A DNA stretch of 30,369 bases from Sulfuritalea sp. (GCA_016708585.1 JADJFK010000025.1:1-30369), one strand, 5' to 3'. Positions 14,610 to 22,253 are shown, counted from the first letter of the stretch. Numbers and translations are program-made. The notes: generated by a model from the letters alone, not told the origin.

Positions 14610-15143
14610 TTATTTCTTCTTGGTTTCCTTGATGACAACCACTTCGTCGGCATAACGGACACCTTTGCCCTTGTAGGGCTCCGGCGACCGGTAAGCGCGA
14701 ACTTCAGCGGCTACCTGGCCGACCACCTGCTTGTCGATCCCCTTGATCAGGATCTCCGTCTGGGTCGGCGTTTCAACTTTGATGCCGTTTGGCATGTCGT
14801 GCGATACGGGATGGGAAAAACCCAGGGTGAGGTTCAACTTGGAACCCTGGGCCTGCGCACGGTAGCCGACGCCCACCAGGGTCAGCTTCTTTTCGAAACC
14901 CTTGGTCACCCCGATCACCATGTTGTTCAGGATGGCGCGCATCGTGCCCGACATGGCTCCGGAATTCGGCGCACCTTCAACGGCGCGGCACAACAGCTTT
15001 TCACCTTCTCTTTCAACAGTCACAGCGGGCAGGATGAACTGCTTCAAGGTTCCCAGGGGACCCTTGACCGCGATGTCGGTAGCTGAAAGCGTCACTTCGA
15101 CACCCTTCGGCACATCAACCGGATACTTGGCAATACGTGACAT
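14610..15143 (-). CDS. rplF: Ribosomal protein uL6
   Basis: uL6 sits at the base of the L7/L12 stalk near the sarcin-ricin loop. The 177-residue product shows MSRIAKYPVDVPKGVEVTLS, the internal duplicated fold with VTKGFEKKLTLVGVGYRAQ, and the diagnostic C-terminal PEPYKGKGVRYADEVV followed by IKETKKK. Length equals the usual 176-178 residues. It follows rpsH by 12 bases. Confidence 0.98.
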   Translation of the reverse strand: MSRIAKYPVDVPKGVEVTLSATDIAVKGPLGTLKQFILPAVTVEREGEKLLCRAVEGAPNSGAMSGTMRAILNNMVIGVTKGFEKKLTLVGVGYRAQAQGSKLNLTLGFSHPVSHDMPNGIKVETPTQTEILIKGIDKQVVGQVAAEVRAYRSPEPYKGKGVRYADEVVVIKETKKK

Positions 15144-15155
15144 GGCAGCGACTCC

Positions 15156-15551
15156 TTAGGCGACGATGCAGAGAACTTCGCCGCCCATGTTGCCTGCCCG
15201 CGCCCGGCGGTCGGTCATGACGCCCTTCGGCGTCGAGACTATGGCAACACCCAGCCCGTTCATGACACGCGGCAAATCGTCCTTGCCCCTGTAGACACGC
15301 AGGCCCGGCTTGGATACGCGTTCGATGCGCTCGATCACCGGCTGTCCGGCGTAGTACTTGAGCGCGATATCGAGTTCCGGCTTGGCGCCGTTCTCGCGGA
15401 TAGCGAAATCATCGATGTAACCCTCATCCTTCAGCACTTTGGCTATTGCCACCTTGAGCTTGGAGGAAGGCATGGAAACGGACAGCTTCTCCGCCATCTG
15501 CGCATTGCGGATGCGGGTCAACATGTCGGCGACTGGATCGGTCATGCTCAT
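15156..15551 (-). CDS. rpsH: Ribosomal protein uS8
   Basis: uS8 is a primary 16S rRNA binder in the central domain and, in E. coli, the translational repressor of the spc operon. The 131-residue product shows MSMTDPVADMLTRIRNAQMA at the start, KVLKDEGYIDDF in the middle, and the C-terminal STPKGVMTDRRARAGNMGGEVLCIVA-like block that binds rRNA. Start 15551 is taken; an ATG two codons later (MTDPVAD) is equally common in the family. Confidence 0.98.
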   Translation of the reverse strand: MSMTDPVADMLTRIRNAQMAEKLSVSMPSSKLKVAIAKVLKDEGYIDDFAIRENGAKPELDIALKYYAGQPVIERIERVSKPGLRVYRGKDDLPRVMNGLGVAIVSTPKGVMTDRRARAGNMGGEVLCIVA

Positions 15552-15561
15552 ATCGCTCTCC

Positions 15562-15867
15562 TTACCAGCTTGCCTTGGTCATGCCGGGCAGTTCGCCACG
15601 CATCGCAACTTCGCGCAGCTTGTTGCGGCAAAGGCCGAACTTGCGGAACACGCCGCGCGGACGCCCGGTCAGTGCGCAACGGTTGCGCTGACGGGACGGA
15701 CTGGCGTTGCGGGGCAACTGCTGGAGCTTCAGGCGCGCGTCCATGCGCTCCTCGTCCGACAGGTTGACGTTGTTGATCACGGCAAAGAGTTCCGCACGCT
15801 TGGCTGCATATTTCGCAACCATCTTGGCACGTTTTTCTTCGCGGTTTATTAGAGCTAGTTTCGCCAT
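15562..15867 (-). CDS. rpsN: Ribosomal protein uS14 (zinc-free form)
   Basis: uS14 is in the 30S head near the A site. The 101-residue product is the long, zinc-free type. It has MAKLALINREEKRAKMVAKY, KLQQLPRNASPSRQRNRCALTGRPRGVF and a closing REVAMRGELPGMTKASW. The paired CxxC motifs of the short zinc type are missing (only single Cys in NRCALTG and GLCRN). It lies between rplE and rpsH. Confidence 0.98.
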   Translation of the reverse strand: MAKLALINREEKRAKMVAKYAAKRAELFAVINNVNLSDEERMDARLKLQQLPRNASPSRQRNRCALTGRPRGVFRKFGLCRNKLREVAMRGELPGMTKASW

Positions 15868-15874
15868 ACGTCCC

Positions 15875-16414
15875 TCAGTTCTTGAAGGGGAACTTGAAAG
15901 CGGCGAGAAGGGCCTTCGCCTCCTCGTCGTTCTTCGCGGTGGTGGTGATGCTGATATTCATGCCCCGCAGTGCATCGATCTTGTCGTACTCGATTTCCGG
16001 AAAAATGATCTGTTCCTTGACGCCGACGTTGTAGTTGCCACGGCCGTCAAAGCCCTTGCCCGAGATACCGCGGAAATCGCGGATGCGCGGCATGGCAATG
16101 GTGACCAGGCGATCAAGGAACTCGTACATCCGGTTGCCGCGCAAGGTCAGCATGCACCCGATCGGATAACCCTCACGAATCTTGAATCCGGCGATGGCTT
16201 TCCGCGCCTTGGTGACCACGGGTTTTTGGCCGGCAATCTTGGTCATGTCGCCGACCGCGTTGTCGAGCACTTTCTTGTCACCGACCGCCTCGCCAACGCC
16301 CATGTTCAGTGTGATCTTGGTAATGCGCGGCACCTCCATGATCGACTTGTAAGCGAACTTCTTGCGAAGTTCCGGAGCTACCGTCTGTTTGTAGTATTCC
16401 TGCAATCGCGCCAT
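15875..16414 (-). CDS. rplE: Ribosomal protein uL5
   Basis: uL5 binds 5S rRNA and contacts P-site tRNA through the central protuberance. The 179-residue product shows MARLQEYYKQTVAPELRKKF, ITLNMGVGEAVGDKK, KPVVTKARKAIAGFKIREGYPIG, FDGRGNYNVGVKEQIIFPEI and a C-terminal GMNISITTTAKNDEEAKALL, all canonical. In E. coli the S8 target in spc mRNA overlaps the rplE start; no equivalent fold was worked out here. Confidence 0.98.
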   Translation of the reverse strand: MARLQEYYKQTVAPELRKKFAYKSIMEVPRITKITLNMGVGEAVGDKKVLDNAVGDMTKIAGQKPVVTKARKAIAGFKIREGYPIGCMLTLRGNRMYEFLDRLVTIAMPRIRDFRGISGKGFDGRGNYNVGVKEQIIFPEIEYDKIDALRGMNISITTTAKNDEEAKALLAAFKFPFKN

Positions 16415-16423
16415 GACTGTCCC

Positions 16424-16741
16424 TTACGCGTCGATAACTTCGCCGTTCGACCTGAACACCCTGACCTTGCGGCCATCGTCGAGCAGCTTGAAGCCGACGC
16501 GGTCCGCCTTCTGGGTGGCCGGATTGAACAGCGCCACGTTGGAAATATTGATCGGCATTTCCTTCTCGACAATGCCGCCCTGGTTACCCTTCATTGGGTT
16601 GGGCTTGGTGTGCTTCTTGACGCGATTGATGCCTTCAACCAGCAGGCGCTCGGCGTCGAGGCAGCTCAGCACGACGCCGCGCTTGCCCTTGTCCTTGCCC
16701 GTGGTAACGACGACATCGTCGCCCTTGCGAATCTTGTTCAT
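16424..16741 (-). CDS. rplX: Ribosomal protein uL24
   Basis: uL24 is an early assembly initiator of the large subunit, near the tunnel exit. The 105-residue product opens with the KOW motif IRKGDDVVVTTGKDKGKRGV (about residues 4-23), then GINRVKKHTKPNPMKGNQGG and ends SNGEVIDA. It lies 22 bases after rplN and 9 bases before rplE. Confidence 0.98.
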   Translation of the reverse strand: MNKIRKGDDVVVTTGKDKGKRGVVLSCLDAERLLVEGINRVKKHTKPNPMKGNQGGIVEKEMPINISNVALFNPATQKADRVGFKLLDDGRKVRVFRSNGEVIDA

Positions 16742-16763
16742 GATCGAGTCCTCGAATGCCGGT

Positions 16764-17132
16764 TCAAAGAACCTCGGGAGCCAGCGAGACGATCTTCATG
16801 AATCGCTCGGTCCGCAGCTCGCGGGTGACCGGCCCGAAAATGCGCGTGCCGATCGGTTCCAGCTTGTTATTGAGCAACACTGCAGCGTTGCCATCGAATT
16901 TGACCAAGGATCCGTCGGGGCGGCGAACGCCTTTGGCGGTACGCACCACGACCGCGCTATACACTTCGCCCTTCTTGACGCGACCGCGCGGCGCGGCATC
17001 CTTGATGCTGACCTTGATCACATCACCAATGCCAGCATACCGGCGCTTGGAGCCGCCGAGCACCTTGATGCACATGACCGAACGCGCGCCAGTATTGTCG
17101 GCGACATCCAGCAGAGACTGCATTTGAATCAT
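16764..17132 (-). CDS. rplN: Ribosomal protein uL14
   Basis: uL14 lies at the subunit interface and is the binding site for silencing factor RsfS. The 122-residue product shows MIQMQSLLDVADNTGARSVM, CIKVLGGSKRRYAGIGDVIKVSIKDA, AVVVRTAKGVRRPDGS and the C-terminal ELRTERFMKIVSLAPEVL. The start at 17132 follows GGAGATGAAATA. It is the first gene of the spc operon and is preceded by a 191-base gap with a clear promoter and leader hairpins. Confidence 0.98.
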   Translation of the reverse strand: MIQMQSLLDVADNTGARSVMCIKVLGGSKRRYAGIGDVIKVSIKDAAPRGRVKKGEVYSAVVVRTAKGVRRPDGSLVKFDGNAAVLLNNKLEPIGTRIFGPVTRELRTERFMKIVSLAPEVL

Positions 17133-17186
17133 TATTTCATCTCCAACTTAATCCGCGATTGACTCAAGTCCCGCGATCAGTCTTGG

Positions 17187-17230
17187 AGCCCGCTAGGGGC
17201 TAGGATGCCGGGGTGGGTGAAAACCCCGGC
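17187..17230 (-). promoter_or_regulatory. Two hairpins in the spc leader
   Basis: Downstream of the spc promoter the leader contains GCCGGGG / CCCCGGC (17207-17230, 10-base loop), a perfect 7-base stem. This is followed by AGCCC / GGGCT (17187-17201, 5-base loop). Neither is followed by a T run, so they do not look like a simple terminator for the S10 operon. They may shape leader RNA stability or regulation; no known riboswitch or protein site is recognised. Confidence 0.55.
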
Positions 17231-17246
17231 GGAGCAAAGAGGCGAG

Positions 17247-17274
17247 ATTTTACAATCCGCCGCGATGTTGTCAA
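17247..17274 (-). promoter_or_regulatory. spc operon promoter (rplN)
   Basis: On the minus strand a perfect TTGACA (17269-17274) and TAAAAT (17247-17252) are 16 bases apart. They lie in the 191-base gap between rpsQ and rplN, where the spc promoter of E. coli also lies. Transcription would start near 17240, giving a leader of about 108 bases before rplN. The -10 lies inside an imperfect inverted repeat (GGCGGATT ... AATCTCGCC). Confidence 0.85.
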
Positions 17275-17323
17275 GCAATATTTGCGCTTTGCTGGCGCTG
17301 AGCACCAGACCACAGCGGATGCT

Positions 17324-17596
17324 TCAGGCCGTACGTGCCTTCTCGACGACCTTGGCGACACGCCACGCTTTGGTCTTGGAGATCGGGGCGCACTCTTCGA
17401 TCTGGACCAGGTCGCCGGTGGCCGTTTCCAGCCCTTCAATGTGGGCGTGGTATTTCTTCGAGCGCGTCATGATCTTGCCGATCACGGGGTGCTTCACCTT
17501 GCGTTCGACCAAAACCGTAACGGTTTTCTGCATCTTGTCCGAAACGACGCGACCCTGGAGGGTGCGCCGCACGGTTTGTGTGTTCGCGTCCGTCAT
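17324..17596 (-). CDS. rpsQ: Ribosomal protein uS17
   Basis: uS17 is an OB-fold primary 16S rRNA binder needed early in 30S assembly. The 90-residue product shows RRTLQGRVVSDKMQKTVTVL, VERKVKHPVIGKIMTRSKKYHAH and DLVQIEECAPISKTKAWRV, all signature regions. Its start overlaps the rpmC stop by 4 bases. It is the last gene of the S10 operon before the spc promoter gap. Confidence 0.98.
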   Translation of the reverse strand: MTDANTQTVRRTLQGRVVSDKMQKTVTVLVERKVKHPVIGKIMTRSKKYHAHIEGLETATGDLVQIEECAPISKTKAWRVAKVVEKARTA

Positions 17597-17787
17597 TTTG
17601 CCGCCGCCTTCTCACGCTGAATCGTTTTTACGCGCGCTATGTCCTTGCGCACCTTGCCGACCTGGCTGGTATTGGTCAACTGCTGTGTGGCCATCTGCAT
17701 GCGAAGACCGAATTGCGCCTTGCGCAGATCCAAGAGTTCCTTTTGCAGGTCAGCATCACTTTTTGCTCTGAGCTCTGTCGTCTTCAT
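17593..17787 (-). CDS. rpmC: Ribosomal protein uL29
   Basis: uL29 is a small helical protein at the tunnel exit that docks trigger factor and SRP. The 64-residue product MKTTELRAKSDADLQKELLD, followed by LRKAQFGLRMQMATQQLTNTSQVGKVRKDIARVKT, is typical. It starts 3 bases after rplP and overlaps rpsQ by 4 bases, so translation is probably coupled. Confidence 0.98.
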   Translation of the reverse strand: MKTTELRAKSDADLQKELLDLRKAQFGLRMQMATQQLTNTSQVGKVRKDIARVKTIQREKAAAK

Positions 17788-17790
17788 GGC

Positions 17791-18204
17791 TTATCCAAAA
17801 TGGCGGGTGACAAAGGTGGTCTCAAGTGGAAGCTTGGCCGCTGCCAGACGAAACGCCTCGCGCGCCAGGGTCTCGTCCACGCCATCCATCTCGTAAAGAA
17901 CCTTGCCGGGTTGAATCTCGGCGACCCAGTACTCCGGCGATCCCTTGCCGTTGCCCATCCGAACTTCCAGCGGCTTCTTCGAGATCGGCTTGTCGGGGAA
18001 GATGCGAATCCAGATGCGGCCGCCGCGCTTGATATGACGGGTCATGGCACGACGCGCCGCTTCGATCTGGCGCGCAGTGAGCCGACCGCGGCCAATGGCC
18101 TTCAGGCCGTATTCGCCAAAACTTACCTTGGCGCCACGTGTGGCGAGCCCGGTGTTGCGGCCCTTTTGTTCCTTGCGATATTTTCTGCGGGCAGGTTGCA
18201 GCAT
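17791..18204 (-). CDS. rplP: Ribosomal protein uL16
   Basis: uL16 helps place aminoacyl-tRNA in the A site and is a late-assembly protein. The 137-residue product begins MLQPARRKYRKEQKGRNTGL and contains FGEYGLKAIGRGRLTARQIEAAR, RAMTRHIKRGGRIWIRIFPDKP and RMGNGKGSPEYWVAEIQPGK, the family signatures. The RMGNGKG loop holds the arginine (E. coli R81) hydroxylated by YcfD in some bacteria. It lies 3 bases after rpsC. Confidence 0.98.
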   Translation of the reverse strand: MLQPARRKYRKEQKGRNTGLATRGAKVSFGEYGLKAIGRGRLTARQIEAARRAMTRHIKRGGRIWIRIFPDKPISKKPLEVRMGNGKGSPEYWVAEIQPGKVLYEMDGVDETLAREAFRLAAAKLPLETTFVTRHFG

Positions 18205-18207
18205 GTT

Positions 18208-19095
18208 TTACTCCTTGCCTTCCTTCGCGGCGCCATCGGCACCATCGACTTTGGCCGGGGCCTTGCGAACGCGTTTGGCGGGTGCCTTGGGCGCGGCCGC
18301 GACTTCCGTCTTGGCTTCCGGCTTGACTTCTTCGGTCTTCTTGGCCGCAGTCCTGCGTGCAGGCTTGGCTTCGCCCTCGCCCTCGCCCTTCGGCTTGGCC
18401 GGACTGCGCCGCGGCTTGCGCTGCTCATCGACGACCGGCTCCGGAGCCGCCACCAGCGCCTCGCTGCGCGACAGCATCTCGCCCTTGAAGACCCAGACCT
18501 TGATGCCGATGACGCCGTAGGTGGTCTTCGCCTCGGACGTTCCGTAGTCGATGTCGGCACGCAGCGTATGCAGCGGCACGCGGCCCTCACGGTACCATTC
18601 GCGGCGTGCGATCTCGGCGCCATTGAGACGTCCGGAGCTCATGATTTTGATGCCCTGGGCGCCAAGGCGCATGGCATTCTGCATCGCACGCTTCATCGCG
18701 CGACGGAACATGATGCGCTTTTCCAGTTGCTGCGCGATGGAATCGGCGATCAACTGCGCGTCGGTTTCCGGCTTGCGAATCTCTTCGATATTGACGTGCA
18801 CCGGCACACCCATCTTGCGCTGCAGTTCAGCCTTTAGATGCTCGATGTCTTCGCCCTTCTTGCCGATCACAACGCCGGGACGGGCACTGTAAACCGTCAC
18901 TCTTGCGTTCTTGGCCGGACGCTCGATTACCACGCGGCCAACCGACGCGTGCGCCAGTTTCTTCTTAAGGTAGTCGCGAACCTCGAGGTCTTCCTTGAGC
19001 ATCTGTGGAAAAGTCTTGCTGTTGGAATACCAGCGCGAAGTCCAGTTGCGTGTGACCGCAAGACGAAAACCGGTCGGATGAATCTTTTGTCCCAT
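18208..19095 (-). CDS. rpsC: Ribosomal protein uS3 with long charged C-terminal tail
   Basis: uS3 forms the mRNA entry gate with uS4 and uS5. Residues 1-213 are a normal S3: MGQKIHPTGFRLAVTRNWTS, the KH domain with the GKKG loop at residues 78-81, and SSGRLNGAEIARREWYREGR. The product is 295 residues against about 210-235 in many bacteria. The extra part (about 214-295) is low-complexity, rich in Ala, Lys, Glu and Pro with repeated APAK/KAPAK units, so it is probably disordered and basic. Similar extensions occur in some betaproteobacteria, but the length here stands out. The frame is open and ends with GKE, so this is not a read-through. Confidence 0.97.
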   Translation of the reverse strand: MGQKIHPTGFRLAVTRNWTSRWYSNSKTFPQMLKEDLEVRDYLKKKLAHASVGRVVIERPAKNARVTVYSARPGVVIGKKGEDIEHLKAELQRKMGVPVHVNIEEIRKPETDAQLIADSIAQQLEKRIMFRRAMKRAMQNAMRLGAQGIKIMSSGRLNGAEIARREWYREGRVPLHTLRADIDYGTSEAKTTYGVIGIKVWVFKGEMLSRSEALVAAPEPVVDEQRKPRRSPAKPKGEGEGEAKPARRTAAKKTEEVKPEAKTEVAAAPKAPAKRVRKAPAKVDGADGAAKEGKE

Positions 19096-19104
19096 GTGTC
19101 CTCC

Positions 19105-19434
19105 TTAGTCGCCGACAGTCACGAAAATGTGACAGGTAGGCTTGAGGATGCTGTTACCGCGTCCCTTGGCTCGCGCGGTAAAGCGCTTGAGCACAGTGCC
19201 CTTTTCGACATAAATCCGCGTGACCTTGAGCGCATCGATATCAGCGCCGTCATTGTGTTCCGCATTGGCGATAGCCGACTCGAGAACCTTCTTGATGATC
19301 CCGGCACCCTTCTTCGGGGAAAAAGCCAGAATACTGAGCGCTTGGTCGACCGGTTTGCCGCGCACCAGATCGGCTACAAGGCGCCCTTTCTGGGCAGAAA
19401 GCCGGACTCCGCGCAAATTTGCGTTGGTTTCCAT
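19105..19434 (-). CDS. rplV: Ribosomal protein uL22
   Basis: uL22 lines the nascent-chain tunnel, and its hairpin loop affects macrolide action. The 109-residue product shows METNANLRGVRLSAQKGRLV, ADLVRGKPVDQALSILAFSPKKGA, KVLESAIANAEHNDGADIDALKV and the loop KRFTARAKGRGNSILKPTCH, all canonical with no deletion in the loop. It lies between rpsS and rpsC. Confidence 0.98.
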   Translation of the reverse strand: METNANLRGVRLSAQKGRLVADLVRGKPVDQALSILAFSPKKGAGIIKKVLESAIANAEHNDGADIDALKVTRIYVEKGTVLKRFTARAKGRGNSILKPTCHIFVTVGD

Positions 19435-19443
19435 CGTGGTTCC

Positions 19444-19725
19444 TTACTTCTTGGCGACGGCTTTTTTGCCGCCCGTGTGGCCCTTGAACGTCCGCGTCAG
19501 CGCGAATTCGCCGAGCTTGTGACCAACCATGTTTTCCGAGACGTAGACGGGAATGTGCTGCTTGCCGTTATGCACGGCAATGGTCAGTCCGACGAAGTCG
19601 GGAAGAATGGTCGAGCGACGGGACCACGTCTTGATTGGGCGCTTGTCGTTGGAGGCACGCGCCGCATCGACCCGCTTAAGCAGGTGAGCATCGATGAACG
19701 GGCCCTTCTTGATTGAACGTGCCAT
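19444..19725 (-). CDS. rpsS: Ribosomal protein uS19
   Basis: uS19 forms the top of the 30S head with uS13. The 93-residue product MARSIKKGPFIDAHLLKRVD, then KTWSRRSTILPDFVGLTIAVHNGKQHIPVYVSENMVGHKLGEFALTRTF in outline, is canonical, including the GHKLGEFA(P/L)TR block. It begins 3 bases after rplB. Confidence 0.98.
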   Translation of the reverse strand: MARSIKKGPFIDAHLLKRVDAARASNDKRPIKTWSRRSTILPDFVGLTIAVHNGKQHIPVYVSENMVGHKLGEFALTRTFKGHTGGKKAVAKK

Positions 19726-19728
19726 CTC

Positions 19729-20562
19729 TTACCTCTTACCTTTCGGCCTGCGTTGGACAATCATGACGTCCGTGCGCTTGTTGTTGCGAGTACGGTAGCC
19801 CTTGGTCGGCTGGCCCCATGGACTGACGGGAACCCGGCCTTCGCCAGTGCGCCCTTCACCACCGCCATGCGGGTGGTCGACCGGGTTCATGGCCACGCCG
19901 CGAACTGTCGGACGAACACCGCGCCACCGCATCGCACCCGCCTTGCCGATCTTGCGCAGGCTATGCTCTTCGTTGCCGACTTCACCAATCGTCGCCCGGC
20001 ACTCGACGTGGATGCGGCGGATTTCCCCGGAGCGCAGTCGTACTTGCGCGTAGGAGCCTTCGCGCGCCAGAAGCTGCACCGACGTTCCGGCAGAACGCGC
20101 AATTTGAGCGCCCTTCCCAGGCATCATTTCCACGCAGTGGATTGTCGTGCCGACTGGAATGCTGCGAATCGGCAGGGCGTTGCCCGGCTTGATCGGCGCC
20201 TCGGAACCGCTGAGCACTTCCTGACCGACGACCATGCCCTTGATGGCAATCATGTAGCGCCGTTCGCCGTCCGCATAAAGCACCAGGGCGATATTCGCGG
20301 AACGATTCGGGTCGTACTGAATGTTCTCGACCTTGCCCGGAATTCCGTCCTTGTCGCGGCGAAAATCGATCACGCGATAAAGTTTCTTGTGGCCGCCGCC
20401 CATGTGACGGGTGGTGATATGGCCATGCGCGTTGCGACCGGCGGTACGGGATTTGGATTCGACGAGCTTGTCGTGCGGACGCCCCTTGTGCAGATTCGGG
20501 TTGACCACCTTGACGACGCCACGACGACCAGGCGAAGTCGGTTTGACTTTGACGAGAGCCAT
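19729..20562 (-). CDS. rplB: Ribosomal protein uL2
   Basis: uL2 is a large-subunit core protein needed for subunit joining and peptidyl transfer. The 277-residue product has the OB domain (GRNAHGHITTRHMGGGHKKLYR, FRRDKDGIPGKVENIQYDPN) and the SH3-like domain. It ends with GVAMNPVDHPHGGGEGRTG and VSPWGQPTKGYRTRNNKRTD, where the conserved histidine of DHPHGGGEG is present. Its ATG directly follows the rplW TAA with no gap, and a seven-G run at the end of rplW serves as ribosome site. Confidence 0.98.
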   Translation of the reverse strand: MALVKVKPTSPGRRGVVKVVNPNLHKGRPHDKLVESKSRTAGRNAHGHITTRHMGGGHKKLYRVIDFRRDKDGIPGKVENIQYDPNRSANIALVLYADGERRYMIAIKGMVVGQEVLSGSEAPIKPGNALPIRSIPVGTTIHCVEMMPGKGAQIARSAGTSVQLLAREGSYAQVRLRSGEIRRIHVECRATIGEVGNEEHSLRKIGKAGAMRWRGVRPTVRGVAMNPVDHPHGGGEGRTGEGRVPVSPWGQPTKGYRTRNNKRTDVMIVQRRPKGKR

Positions 20563-20877
20563 TTAAGCCGCCCCCCCTTCAGCAAAATTGATTTCCTGTC
20601 CCGGCTTGAGGCAGACAAATGCCTTCCTGATGTCGCTGCGACGACCGACGGTGCGGCCGGAGCGCTTGACCTTGCCTTTGAGGTTGGCCATCTGCACCGA
20701 CTTGACCTCGACCTTGAACAGCATTTCGACCGCCGCCTTTACTTCCGGCTTGGTCGCATCCGGCGTGACGATAAACACGACCTGCTCATTCTTGTCGGCA
20801 ATGTAAGTCGCTTTTTCGGATATTTGCGGAGCCACCAGCACTTGCAGCAAACGTTCCTGGTTGAAGGTCTTGCTCAT
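20563..20877 (-). CDS. rplW: Ribosomal protein uL23
   Basis: uL23 is at the tunnel exit and docks trigger factor, SRP and SecYEG. The 104-residue product shows NQERLLQVLVAPQISEKATY, EQVVFIVTPDATKPEVKAAVEMLF, VEVKSVQMANLKGKVKRSGR and RRSDIRKAFVCLKPGQEI, all typical. It overlaps rplD by 4 bases and abuts rplB, so all three are likely coupled. Confidence 0.98.
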   Translation of the reverse strand: MSKTFNQERLLQVLVAPQISEKATYIADKNEQVVFIVTPDATKPEVKAAVEMLFKVEVKSVQMANLKGKVKRSGRTVGRRSDIRKAFVCLKPGQEINFAEGGAA

Positions 20878-21494
20878 GCCAGCATCTCCTCGATCTTGGT
20901 GACGGCACCCTTGGTGAAAATCACCCTGGGGAAACGCACCAGCGATACCGGATCGGCCTGATGCGCTTCCAGCACCAGAACATTCGGCAAATTCCTGGAT
21001 GCCAGGGCCAGGTTGTCGTCCAGACTGTCGGTCACGAGCAACACGGAATCGAGACCCATGGCTTTCAGCTTCTGGGCAAACAGTCGCGTCTTCGGCGCCT
21101 CGATGGCAAAGTCATCAATAACTGCCAGCTTGTCTTCGCGGGCCAACTGGGACAGGATCGCCGCCAGGCCGGCGCGATACATCTTGCGGTTGACCTTCTG
21201 GGTGAAATTCTCTTCCGGCGTGTTCGGGAAAATCCGGCCGCCGCCACGCCAGATCGGCGAGGACGTCATACCCGCACGGGCACGACCCGTTCCCTTCTGG
21301 CGGAACGGTTTCTTGGTGCTGTGATGCACCTCTTCGCGGTCCTTCTGCTTGCGGTTGCCGGCACGGGCATTGGCCTGATAGGCAACCACCACCTGATGCA
21401 CAAGCGCTTCGTTGAACTCGCGGCCAAACAGGGCATCCGACGCCGTCACGGTAGACGCGGCCTGACCCTGGGCGTTAATCAGTTTAAGTTCCAT
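20874..21494 (-). CDS. rplD: Ribosomal protein uL4
   Basis: uL4 extends a loop into the exit tunnel and in E. coli autoregulates the S10 operon. The 206-residue product starts MELKLINAQGQAASTVTASD at 21494. An upstream in-frame ATG would overlap rplC and add unconserved residues. The tunnel loop KGTGRARAGMTSSPIWRGGG is intact with no macrolide-resistance change visible, and the protein ends with RFPRVIFTKGAVTKIEEMLA. The rplC stop and this start are one base apart. Confidence 0.97.
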   Translation of the reverse strand: MELKLINAQGQAASTVTASDALFGREFNEALVHQVVVAYQANARAGNRKQKDREEVHHSTKKPFRQKGTGRARAGMTSSPIWRGGGRIFPNTPEENFTQKVNRKMYRAGLAAILSQLAREDKLAVIDDFAIEAPKTRLFAQKLKAMGLDSVLLVTDSLDDNLALASRNLPNVLVLEAHQADPVSLVRFPRVIFTKGAVTKIEEMLA

Positions 21495-21495
21495 G

Positions 21496-22149
21496 TCATC
21501 CCCGCTCTTTCGACGCCTTGACGGCAGGGGCAACAATCACATCGCCCCCCTTGGCGCCGGGCACTGCACCACGGACCAGCAGTAGTTGGCGCGCCTCATC
21601 GATGCGGACAACCACCAGATTTTGAGTAGTGCGCGCAACATCGCCCAGGTGTCCGGCCATTTTCTTGCCCGGAAACACGCGGCCAGGATCCTGAGCCATG
21701 CCAATGGAACCGGCTGAATTGTGCGACACGGAGTTGCCGTGCGACGCACGATTCGAGGAAAAGTTATGTCGCGTAATGGCGCCGGCATAGCCCTTGCCGA
21801 TCGATGTGCCGCTGATGTCGACTTTCTGGCCTACGCTGAAGATGCTTGCGGCAACGACATCACCCGGCTTGAACCCCGCCAGTTGATCAGGTGCCACACG
21901 GAATTCCCTGAGAACTTCACCGGCTTCGACGCCGGCCTTGGCGAGATGCCCCGCGGCAGGCTTGCTTATTCTGCTGGCGCGACGCTTGCCAAATGTCACC
22001 TGTACGGCGGCGTAACCATCCGTTTCAGGTGTCTTTATCTGCGTGACGCGGTTGTTCGACACATCGAGCACTGTCACCGGAATGGAGGATCCATCCTCGG
22101 CGAAAACGCGCGTCATGCCGACCTTGCGTCCAACAAGGCCTAGACTCAT
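21496..22149 (-). CDS. rplC: Ribosomal protein uL3
   Basis: uL3 initiates large-subunit assembly and reaches toward the peptidyl-transferase center. The 217-residue product shows MSLGLVGRKVGMTRVFAEDG, GYAAVQVTFGKRRASRISKP, and the long central extension NRASHGNSVSHNSAGSIGMAQDPGRVFPGKKMAGHLG (in parts). The glutamine of GMAQDPG corresponds to the residue methylated by PrmB in E. coli. It lies in the S10 operon after rpsJ with a 104-base gap containing a hairpin. Confidence 0.98.
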   Translation of the reverse strand: MSLGLVGRKVGMTRVFAEDGSSIPVTVLDVSNNRVTQIKTPETDGYAAVQVTFGKRRASRISKPAAGHLAKAGVEAGEVLREFRVAPDQLAGFKPGDVVAASIFSVGQKVDISGTSIGKGYAGAITRHNFSSNRASHGNSVSHNSAGSIGMAQDPGRVFPGKKMAGHLGDVARTTQNLVVVRIDEARQLLLVRGAVPGAKGGDVIVAPAVKASKERG

Positions 22150-22222
22150 TTTATTCTCCTAAACCCCGGCTGCGATTGGCCGGGCTGATTTCGGAAATTC
22201 AGCGGCAGACAACACCGCGACA

Positions 22223-22242
22223 GGCGCCAAAAAAGCGGCGCC
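22223..22242 (-). promoter_or_regulatory. Hairpin in the rpsJ-rplC gap
   Basis: GGCGCC (22223-22228) and GGCGCC (22237-22242) form a 6-base stem around an 8-base loop that holds six T on the transcribed strand. CA/TG pairs extend it after a 2-base bulge. It lies just after rpsJ inside the S10 operon, in one of its few long gaps (104 bases). An mRNA processing or regulatory role is possible; it is not a standard terminator. Confidence 0.45.
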
Positions 22243-22253
22243 CCTGAAACAAA

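Noticed and set aside
19753..20961. 402-codon plus-strand open frame opposite rplB-rplW-rplD
   Set aside because: It crosses three real ribosomal genes antisense and has no protein family features.
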